NCBI GenBank assembly: GCA_015657535.1
Contig: JADHZB010000143.1
Span: forward strand, 1 to 15,355
Origin: Nephromyces sp. MM_2019
Taxonomy: Eukaryota > Apicomplexa > Aconoidasida > Nephromycida
Direction of reading: 5' to 3'
Length of the DNA stretch: 15,355 nt
Both the position numbers and the translations under genes were made by a program. The notes under the pieces are model-generated. The model did not search any database. It was given only the letters and a program-made list of their open reading frames with translations, and was not told the DNA's origin. Positions within the stretch are counted from its first letter, which is position 1. Each line of letters begins with the position of its first letter. This document shows, in pieces, positions 7,562 through 15,355 of the stretch.

Positions 7562-9170
7562 GAAGCGGAAATTGTATTGCCTTAAAACAAGAGTAATCTG
7601 CAATTTCCTGATTTATTATGGAATATAATAGAATAAAAAAAAAATATGAAGCTGAGGATAGTGTGGGAGGAAGCACGTAGTAATGCACCGTAGAAGTAGC
7701 AGTGGAAGATGCCTACTAAAATTGAGTTTGCGTTTTGCTTTTTAATGGATTTCATTAGAGGGAACTGAAGGAGTCAGAGGTTTCTTTGTGATGTGCCTAT
7801 ATCTTTTCGAAGCATCAAAATCGGAAGAATTTCTTTGCTTAGAAAAGTTAGCTTTTAGGGTGAAGGTAAGGTTAACCTATAGCTTTTTTCGGAGGATTTC
7901 TTCGCCGAGATCTCTATAGACCCGCTAAAAAATGTAATTTGATGGGCAAAAAAGTAGTGTTCTTACTACTTAATGCTAGTGTATATTCTGCCTAAAGCAC
8001 GAGCGCTCTTGGTAAAACTTGAATATCTTGCATCCCACGCACTTTTTCACGTTTCTTAAGCAGTGATATGGGGAGTAATAAAAGAGCCGGTTAAGGCTCG
8101 GAGTTATTGGTTATCACAGTACAAATGTCGCTGTTTGAAGCAATAACTATTGATTTAAAAATATTCGCCAAGAAACGACTCCAATATTGTGACAGGAGAA
8201 TATCACAATGTGAAAATTTTCGGGTGATTTTTGGGGGATTGTTGAAAATCTTGTTCACCTCCTGATGGGGATAATATTATTGAATTTTTTTTAACATGAG
8301 GAAGAGCTGCAGATAATTGTGATAGCGCGATAAAACTGCAAGGCTCATGCGGGAGAAGTACCTTTGAAGAAAAGTTAAATTAAATTTTCTTTAGTGAGTT
8401 CATTTTAGAAAGGCGCTCTTTTTATAAGTTTATTTTAGAAATCCCTCTACTACTGAATACATGCTTGCAGCACATTGCAAGCACGAGTTTATCCGTCTTA
8501 ACTTTCATCGCATGCGATTTTGATGTAATCGCTAGTAGTGATTTGGCTTTTTAGGCTTTGAAACGTGATTTCTAGTGAAACCGCAGATTCTTCCGGCTTA
8601 TACATATGTATAAAACCCAGAGATTTTATTGCAATTCATGGGAAATCAGTAGCTAAAAAAAGTGGGTTTCTATCGTAGCGCTGCATAAAAGCGAGTAAGC
8701 CAACCGCGCTTTTTGCATTCCTGTTTTGGTGATTTCTTTAGTTTAAATTTTAGGGATGATGGACAAACGCAGTTCATCATACTCTAGATGAATTATAAGC
8801 CGTGTGTTCTTGTCTTTTGAGGAAATTCTCAGCTGAAAAAGACTATAGATGAAAAGGCTGAGTGTAGCACTCGTAGCAAACGAAGAAGGGAAAATAGTCT
8901 AGTCCAATGTGTAATAATACTCTAAAGTTGCTATTCAATGAGGAAGAGATTCCACAGAGAGAGTTATTTGTCTGTAACCGCCTGAACTAAACTTCCTATA
9001 GATTGGAAGAGAGTTTGGAAGAAGCTTCATAGTTAGTTTAAAAAGGTGCTTTACTTCTGAAGCGCGTTTTTCTAGACACTGTGGCTTCCGTGGGATCTTT
9101 ATGTGCTGACTTGGGATATGGACGGGAAGTATAATCCAGTGCAAATTCACAGGGATTATAACTTAGGGTA
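7562..9170. other. Repeat-free intergenic block with several hairpins and palindromes
   Basis: About 1.6 kb lack the CA/TG stretches found nearly everywhere else outside exons. No recognisable coding region is present; the longest frame is a 71-codon minus-strand one near 8935-9150, with no family resemblance and no ATG start. Structures seen are GAGCC/GGCTC arms at 8084-8099 with outer AATAA/TTATT pairing, ATTGTGA/TCACAAT arms at 8186-8209, TGCTTGCA/TGCAAGCA arms at 8462-8483, and perfect palindromes at 8507-8518 (12 bp) and 8598-8613 (16 bp). A structured non-coding RNA or regulatory DNA is possible. I recognise no known RNA. Confidence 0.5.
7632..7637 (+). terminator. AATAAA polyadenylation-like signal after AAR2
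   Basis: AATAAA begins 71 bp after the AAR2 stop codon and continues into a run of A. It is a suitable 3'-end signal by position, but the motif is simple and the lineage's rules are unknown. Confidence 0.35.
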
Positions 9171-9180
9171 ACAAGAATCG

Positions 9181-9609
9181 TACACGCAGATACGCGCACG
9201 CGAACGCAACACATACAAACGCAACATACACAATATCACAAGAAAAACACACACAGTATCACAAGAAAAGCACACAGAATCACACATACACACAATCCCA
9301 AAAAACACACACAAAATCAAAAACACACACACAAAATCAAAAACACACACACAAAATCACAGACACACACACAAAATCACAAACACACACACAAAATCAA
9401 AAACACACACACAAAATCAAAAACACACACACAAAATCACAGACACACACACAAAATCACAGACACACACACAAAATCACAAACACACACACACAATTTT
9501 CACAGACACACACACACAATTTTCACAGACACACACACACAATTTTCACAGACACACACACACAATTTTCACAGACACACACACACAATTTTCACAGATA
9601 CACACACAC
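9181..9609 (+). repeat. CA-rich minisatellite with a 20-bp then a 23-bp unit
   Basis: From 9301 to 9480 there are nine 20-bp units made of ACACACACA plus AAAATCA, with A/C and A/G variants at the junction. From 9495 to 9609 there are five 23-bp units made of AATTTTCACAG plus a longer ACAC stretch. Positions 9181-9300 hold more degenerate copies of roughly the same 20-bp spacing. The minus-strand frame across it, rich in Cys, Val and Phe, is an artefact of the repeat. Confidence 0.92.
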
Positions 9610-9796
9610 CCCTACCCAACTGCTGTACAAGCCTCACCATAGCGCCAACACCTACCAGACAAAACAACCTCACCAGACCCATCTCCCCACCCGGTAGCTG
9701 CACCACCCCAACCATCATACGTACACCGCCTACCTGATCACCTCAATGCAATTTTTATCATCCTACCCAATTAGCAAACACCAACATATTCGACTG

Positions 9797-10087
9797 GTTG
9801 GCGTAGCGTCCGGCTGTAACCCTAGCGGGGGTCGTAAGGTCTGTGGATGGTCGCATCGCCTGCCGGGCCGGCTAGAGTGATGGATGGCTGTGGATGTCCC
9901 GCGTACGGCCGCAAGCTGCGCCGTCTACTCCGCGGAGGCGGAATAGACGGCGTGGATAATGCGACGTGCAACGCCTTAGGCTGGGAACAGAGCAAGGAAA
10001 AGCGTCCCTTGGGTCACATACGGGGGATAGCATCCTGGCCTACACTACAGTGAGGATCCTGACAAGCTCCTCCACACACAGGCTTTT
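9797..10087 (+). ncRNA. Signal recognition particle RNA (7SL RNA)
   Basis: This is the RNA scaffold of the SRP, which targets ribosomes making secretory proteins to the endoplasmic reticulum. The 5' Alu domain has TGTAACCC (9815-9822), a four-base loop, then GGGGG and GTAAGG (9827-9839). Helix 6 is a 16-bp hairpin at 9918-9953 with one C/A mismatch, capped by a GGAG loop (9934-9937), the GNAR tetraloop bound by SRP19. Helix 8, the SRP54 site, has AGG-CTG-GGAA-CAG-AGCA at 9978-9994, then AAAA as the asymmetric loop, closed by ACGC (9971-9974) with GCGT (10002-10005). Helix 5 pairs 9892-9905 with 10019-10035. Outer pairing of 9838-9850 with 10068-10082 suggests an end near the T run at 10084-10087. 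The total of about 290 nt is normal. Both ends are estimates to about 10 nt at the 5' side and 40 nt at the 3' side. Confidence 0.93.
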
Positions 10088-10282
10088 ATGAGAGGTAGTG
10101 TGAGGTGGGGGGTGGAAAGAGGAGGGAGATGAGATGCACAACACACACAGGTTTATTAAATGATGAACACCTCCACACAAACAGGATTATTAGATTATAA
10201 CAAACTCTTCCATCACTGGCTTATTAGATTATTGGGGGCAGCTACAGATACAACACAGGCTTATTAGATGATGCGGGGCAGC
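10061..10282 (+). repeat. Degenerate repeats resembling the SRP RNA 3' end
   Basis: CAGGCTTATTAGATGAT-like units recur, with the TTATTA core starting at 10153, 10187, 10221 and 10261 (spacing 34, 34 and 40 bp). The upstream part of the unit, ACAAGCTCCTCCA or ACAAACTCTTCCA, is shared by the end of the SRP RNA (10062-10074) and the copy at 10200-10212. CCTCCACACA occurs both at 10069-10078 and at 10170-10179. The last two units also share a GGGGCAGCT tail. Confidence 0.65.
10084..10087 (+). terminator. T run, likely RNA polymerase III stop for the SRP RNA
   Basis: TTTT directly follows the 3' strand of the predicted outer helix of the SRP RNA. SRP RNA is normally a polymerase III transcript that ends in a T run. 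This is the first run of four or more T after the helix 8 region. Confidence 0.5.
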
Positions 10283-11526
10283 TGACACTGCGAGCTTGCT
10301 GGCGAGTCTAATTTGTTAAGAGAAGTGGGTTTCTGTCGGAGGAGATGGTGGGATTCTGCGTCATCTCTGCTGTGTTCTGCTTAGGTACTTCGCGTGCGTT
10401 GGTTGGGTGAGGTTATGCTCGTGTGCAGCTGAGAGTTTGTTTGTTGCCTCCAGTGTGTTGGGCCGGCGAAACGGCGACTCTATTGCTGCTTTTTAAGTGT
10501 AGCTCAATTAGTTTTTTTGCCTGAAGGGTGTGTGTTTGTGCACTACCAACAATAGCACTTTTCTCCTCACTATTTTTGTAGTTTTTTAGACGATTTCCAA
10601 TGCCTCTATTGCAAATCTGCGGGTAATAGATTTTCTTCACCTATTTCTTTCAGGTAAAGGACTGCTCCATCGTTTTAAACCCCTCAAACACATGTCAACA
10701 CCCATTCTTTCATTCTATATGAGAGCTGACCTGTTGAATCCATTCATTTCTAATCTTAAGTTAGTAAATAACGCATGCTTCCTCCTTCACTTTAGTTTCA
10801 ATCCCCCAGGAACTAACACCTCTTTTTCCTTTTAAACTGCGAGTACCTTGTAAGCCCTCCCTCCTTCATCTCTCTTGCAATACAACTGTAGCAAAAGCAT
10901 TCTAAACAGAAGAGTAAATATGCCTACAACGTCCAAAAAGCCAGGACTGAAAAAACTTAACCTACTGTACCCCAACGAGTTAGCTTCAACTTCAGCAGAG
11001 AAAAAACACTCCCTCATTAGCTCTTCTCTCTGATTTGCGGCAAACAATTCGAAAATAAATTTTTATCAAATTCTAATGGGAAATTAAAGAAATCTTCCAT
11101 TACTTTCGAAGAAAACCTCACGAGTGTTTGGCTGCCATTACATTCACGGTACACACAGTGTATGCGCAACACACACTTTGGGGGCACAGTACACACACAA
11201 CATCCTTAAGGCACACACACCTACTGGCACAAGCCGATGTTGCATCTTTCCTTAATCTGGGCAATTCCATCCCAGCAAACTTAAATACTTTACTTGAAAA
11301 CCCCCAATAGCTTCAGAAGATATAAATTTGCTCAAAATTCGCTGAAACTCACGCTCTGAGCCTCTTTGCCCTATGTATAACTTTTTTTCTTGTGAAGCAT
11401 TTTTTGCGCGTGCTGGAGCATGACAGTTTCCTTCTTATCTACTGCAGGGAGCTTCCCTTCAGAAAATAAAAAACGCAATGAAACTGACGAATTACCTTCT
11501 ATTCTATTCCCACGAATACCGTTAAG
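10283..11526. other. Interval with no defendable gene
   Basis: Several short protein-like frames occur, including a minus-strand frame of about 70 codons at 10832-11047 with GTACTC at its end as a possible splice donor, and a plus-strand frame of about 59 codons starting after a good acceptor-like CTATTTCTTTCAG near 10640-10653. None has an adequate start, a recognisable domain or a supported partner exon. CA-rich DNA appears at about 11150-11220. Confidence 0.4.
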
Positions 11527-11628
11527 TACCACCTCAAAGATTGCAATGATGCCAAATTTATCTTATTAAAAGACACACAAATTTGGCATCATTTCCCTTT
11601 ATAATGGGAATACAAGCTTGGTGGTAGC
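11527..11628. repeat. Long imperfect inverted repeat
   Basis: A perfect 15-bp arm AATGATGCCAAATTT (11545-11559) matches AAATTTGGCATCATT (11579-11593) across a 19-bp loop. Outside it, TACCACC near 11527 pairs with GGTGGTA near 11621-11627, with an unpaired spacer on each side. The size and form would suit a small structured RNA or a remnant of a short inverted-repeat element. No target-site duplication was recognised. Confidence 0.6.
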
Positions 11629-12907
11629 TAAATCATCCGATTGCTCTCTGGAGGGGATAATTTTCCAAGAGATTTGATAGGGACATTAACGAAAAACGAA
11701 GATTTTTCATCAAATTTCCTGTTTAAAAGCTCCTTGAAAACGATTTGCTAGCAATAATACACGACCCATGCGTAAGTTATTGAAAAAGGGGAGGAATTTT
11801 ATCCTAGTCTCTGCAAATATATTGGCTGCAAAATACAAGCTACACACGCAGCAGTGATACCACTAGCAGTCGGAGACGTAGAGCTATTCAGTGAGCTGCT
11901 GAAACAGGTGAGTAATACGCATATTTCATACACCAATGAGTGTTCGATTGTAGAGCGAAATTCGCACACAAATGAGTATTAGTATGCCTACCACACACAT
12001 AAATATCAGCGTACCCACAATTCATGCGCACAGCAGCATACCTGGACGAAATTCACACACACACACTAACATACCCAAATTGCAGGTATAGGCACCATGA
12101 TATCCACACAGGGTGTGGACATACTCCAGTACACACACTGGAAGTACACATACTGGCGCATACACTCTGATATCCATGGCTACACACACCTATTTCCGCA
12201 TATGCAAACACATCTATTTCCGCATATACGCATATCTATTTGCGCACACACACATACTTCTTCCCACGCCCACACACACGCACATTTGTTTCCACGCATA
12301 CGCACACACCTGTTTCTAGACCACACACCACACACCGCACACACACAGACCTCTTTCCAAACACGCGTATTTCCACACGCACAAACCTAGTTCCAAACAC
12401 GCAGCACAAACCTATTTCCACACACACACCGATATATTCAGACATATTATACCCTCCGACCAGCTCTCTCCCTTAACTTTCTCACCTTGGCACCCTGCTT
12501 CATCCAACATCAAAAATACCCATTGCCTTCTAAACACACACACACTCTCCAACATCCGCCGCTATATGTATAGTGAGAGAAAACCGCCGTACTTCATGAA
12601 ACGTAACTTCAAGGCGGTTTTGTCCAAAAAATTCCAAACACACTGCCATTTTGTGTGTGTTTTCCCCCTATCAATCAACAGTCGTCAGCTTCATCAAATG
12701 AGGATGTATGTAAACCCCCTTGAGGAGCGCAATAACGCCGAAATATACTAGAGAAATACTCTCAGAAGAGCTCTTTTACTGTGTAAGGCACAGTGGAAGT
12801 CACGAATTATTTGGTAAATTGTTTGATTTTTTGTGTTTTTTTGGCGCTTTTTTCGTGTATCCCTCCTCGTCCTCATATTTCCACCAATAGTCACTGCTCG
12901 AACACAC
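11629..12907. other. CA-rich non-coding interval
   Basis: CACACA stretches dominate from about 11960 to 12435, with a loosely repeated CTATTTCCGCATA or CCTATTTCCACACA motif between 12185 and 12425. Frames there are His/Thr-rich on the plus strand and Cys/Val-rich on the minus strand, and follow the repeat. The remainder shows no gene I can support. Confidence 0.5.
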
Positions 12908-12979
12908 ACTTTTTGGCTTGTGCATACTTTTTGGCTTGTGTATACTTTTTGGCTTGTACAGACTTTTTGACTTTTATAC
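12908..12979 (+). repeat. 18-bp tandem repeat, four copies
   Basis: Units begin at 12908, 12926, 12944 and 12962. The core ACTTTTTGGCTTGT is exact in the first three, and the fourth has changes (GACTTTTA). The 18-bp length is a multiple of three, so the minus strand gives a six-residue repeat, SQKVCT or similar, but the flanks do not look coding. Confidence 0.85.
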
Positions 12980-14772
12980 ACAACTTCCTTGGCTTGCACA
13001 CAGACACACACCTTCGCTCGAACATACACGCCTTCCTCAATAAGTAGATTTTATGTAAACAAGATTACATCGCAAAAACATCCACCGGATTTCAGCCGTT
13101 TAAAATGCTCAAGAGAAGAGATAAGGTGAATCTCTTGGGTATCTCTGCATGTTCAAGAAATATCTTCTATTAATGCTCCAGGAAAATCGTGAAAAAACCT
13201 TTTAAAGCCGCCTATGTGCGGAATTCTAACATCTTCTCTCTCATTCGGCTCTAGTTGCTGTCTTCACGCATGGAAAATAGCGGATTTTTGCCGTGTTACA
13301 GCGTATTTTTCTGATCATTTTCGTGGGTCTTCAGTGCGTTGTGGCAGGATAAGGCGCTTCTTCGCACCAAAGTAATGCGGTTCTTATATATTTGCAGGGA
13401 TGGAGAGTGTACAGATAGTCTTACGGAGATTTAGGGGCACACGGGTAGACATGCTCGCACACACAAAAGCATACACACAGTTGTAGGCAGGCAATCACAG
13501 AGAAGCACATATGCATAGAAAAAATAACAGACTCGCAAGGACGCATAAACGCACACACACAAGTACATATAAGAACACAAGGACGTATAAGCGCACACAT
13601 AATCACGCATGATCACACACCCACTCGCATAGCTAGAGGAGCATCACACACCCTCTCATGCTTACTGCTGCAGTATCTCCTTCTATGGTATGTAAAAGAG
13701 TAGAGTATATAGATACAAAAGTATTTCGCACGGATACTTTGATGTGTAGCATCAGAGAATTTGCCTTTTACGAAATTTGAAGGAAAAATATGCTCAGAGT
13801 GAAGAAGGGAGTGATGTGTGTTGGTGTGGGAAGTGTGTGTGGGCAGTTTCTGTGAAGTGTCTGTCTGTGTGTGGTAGAAACCTGGCAGCACTTAGGCAAA
13901 ATTCAAAATAATTTACTACTTGAGAATCAAACAGTTAATTAGCGGATACCTCTCTTTGAAAGTCACTCGCTCACTACTATTTCTTCCTCATCATTCACTT
14001 GTTTGCTACTAATTTTTTCCCTTTTCTCAACCTCTTACTGCTGTTTTTGCTGTTTCTTTGATTTTTCCTGTAAAGAAAGATGTCTTTTTTTGCTGATGTA
14101 CTATGTTGTGTGTGCATGAGCGAGAAAAACCTGCGAAAATGCAGCCAAAACAGGTGCATGAGGCTGCCTCCACTCCTCCTTTTGAGAAAGTTGTGTGTGT
14201 GCACACGAAAATGTTTTAAATCTTCTCATACATTCAGAATCACGAAAATTCCTTGAACTAGATGATACCTGAGCATTGAAGCGTGAAATAAGAGGATTGA
14301 AAGAGTGTGTGTTGTAACGAGATGTAACGGTGTGTGTGAGTTGAGTCTACATCCATTTTATGATTAACCGGCGAGATAAAGGTGTGTTTAAGCCTTTGAT
14401 TCGAATTCTTGTGCGTTTTCAACCCCTGAGTTATGTGTGTATATGTAGCATTGAGTTTTGGAATCTCTTTCCTCTGCCACACACACAGAGGCGTAGAGAC
14501 ACAGACACACATGAAGCCCCAAACCTCTCATCTTCCTCCCACAAACTTTGCCACCTCGTCAATCTTCAGGTCTTCTTCTGCCTTAAGAGAATTTCCCTTC
14601 CCTATGACGCCCGCATATTGCCTACCTCGCAGACATCTTCCTGCTGAGGTGGTGGGCATCGTCTTCAACCTCAAAAGTATACTGTTTAAGCCTTTTGCTG
14701 CTTCTTCAAGTATCCTTTGTTACCGTCCACCTGTTTTGTAACGTCTTCAGGGTGTGTCTTCAACACGTTAAA
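12980..14772. other. Non-coding interval with scattered CA/TG stretches
   Basis: CA-rich DNA spans about 13436-13625, and TG-rich DNA occurs near 13813-13872 and 14180-14200. The longest ATG frame is 95 codons at 14360-14647. It overlaps other frames of similar length on both strands and resembles nothing I know. No RNA gene is apparent. Confidence 0.45.
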
Positions 14773-14947
14773 CCCCCCCCCCCTTCTTTATCCTTCCCCC
14801 TTTGGCCCTCATGTATCAATTTTTTGGAGAAGAAGTAACGACCCCCCCGCCCCCCCCCACATTGTAAAAGACCCCAACTGAGAGGCATCCCCACATGCCC
14901 GAATCAACGAATCAGCCCCCCCCTCCTAGACATCGTAACACACCCCC
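14773..14947 (+). repeat. Cluster of C homopolymer tracts
   Basis: C runs of 11 (14773-14783), 5 (14796-14800), 7 (14842-14848), 9 (14850-14858), 4, 4, 8 (14916-14923) and 5 (14943-14947) occur within 175 bp. The minus strand is correspondingly G-rich and could form quadruplexes. Confidence 0.8.
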
Positions 14948-15355
14948 TCCAAGAATTATTTGCACACACAGTCAAGGCTTGAGGAAGTAGCATTGCTACT
15001 CTACTAGCGATTTTCATCTTCAAACTGTTATTCACTGCTTCATCAGTTGAAGATAGAATCTTCAAATTCAATGAGGAATTGCTTGCTGATTCCCTCTTGA
15101 AGCTTCTACAAGTTAACGCCCTCCAGAGCTTGTAGAATCTTCACTTTGTTGTTACACCTTCCTGGAATCTTTTATGGTGTGTGTGGGCTTATTCTTTTAA
15201 GCTCTCTTTAGCCTCTGCTGATGCATCTACAGGTTGTGCCCTTATCGGTTGGTTGTGTCCTCAGCAAGTTTGCCCTGAATCCCCTGTAGAGCTAAATCGC
15301 TGTAGCTGCACGCCAAACACCTCACACCCTTTTCGGGGCATCCGAGATAACCCCT
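14948..15355. other. Right end, no gene assigned
   Basis: Two stretches read a little like protein: a plus-strand frame of about 50 codons ending at TAG 15133-15135, and a minus-strand frame of about 37 codons open to the right edge. Neither is long enough to support a gene. An exon of a gene continuing beyond 15355 is possible. Confidence 0.3.

Noticed and set aside
8935..9150. 71-codon minus-strand frame with ordinary amino-acid composition
   Set aside because: It has no ATG start, no domain, and a length expected by chance in this composition.
9156..9350. Minus-strand frame rich in Cys, Val and Phe
   Set aside because: It is the translation of a CA-rich minisatellite.
9181..9609. Regular repeats considered as a CRISPR array
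   Set aside because: The units are contiguous CA-rich tandem repeats without distinct spacers, in a eukaryotic context.
9847..10053. 68-codon open frame on the plus strand
   Set aside because: It lies wholly inside the SRP RNA, whose helices explain the sequence better.
10640..10834. Plus-strand frame of about 59 codons after an acceptor-like CTATTTCTTTCAG
   Set aside because: The acceptor looks good, but no upstream exon with a matching donor or family resemblance was found.
10832..11047. Protein-like minus-strand frame ending near a GTACTC donor-like site
   Set aside because: There is no ATG start, no recognised domain and no partner exon. It remains possible as an internal exon, but the evidence is too weak to annotate.
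14360..14647. 95-codon ATG frame on the plus strand
   Set aside because: It overlaps similar-length frames on both strands, crosses CA-rich DNA and shows no recognisable motif.

Overview
This window comes from a eukaryotic nuclear genome, most likely a protist. Three things show it: a protein gene split by two GT-AG introns whose product matches the spliceosome assembly factor AAR2, a eukaryote-type signal recognition particle (SRP/7SL) RNA gene, and gene-poor DNA full of short CA/TG stretches. Poly-serine linkers, large inserts in a conserved protein and TTAGGGTTTA motifs would suit an apicomplexan or a related alveolate. That placement is a low-confidence inference, since no lineage-specific gene is visible.

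Layout. Positions 1-1741 (minus strand) are one continuous reading frame of at least 580 codons that runs off the left edge. It encodes a serine-rich, mostly helical protein I do not recognise. A four-run G tract lies just upstream of its start. Positions 1742-4332 look non-coding: CA/TG-rich stretches, AT-rich DNA and a pyrimidine-rich tract before the next gene. Positions 4333-7561 (plus strand) hold the AAR2 gene, with exons 4333-4600, 5636-6844 and 7293-7561. All junctions agree in phase and give a 581-residue protein. Positions 7562-9170 lack CA repeats and contain several hairpins and palindromes. Positions 9181-9609 are a minisatellite that switches from a 20-bp to a 23-bp unit. It ends about 190 bp before the SRP RNA gene (about 9797-10087). 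Positions 10088-10282 carry diverged copies of what looks like the SRP RNA 3' end. From 10283 to 15355 I find no gene I can defend, only CA-rich stretches, a long inverted repeat (11527-11628), an 18-bp tandem repeat (12908-12979) and a cluster of C tracts (14773-14947).

The two identified genes are housekeeping functions: AAR2 acts in U5 snRNP maturation, and SRP RNA acts in co-translational targeting to the endoplasmic reticulum. Nothing suggests they work together. I found no mobile-element protein, CRISPR array, tRNA or defence system. The points most worth following are the unidentified left-edge protein, the apparent duplication of the SRP RNA 3' end, and the structured repeat-free block after AAR2.
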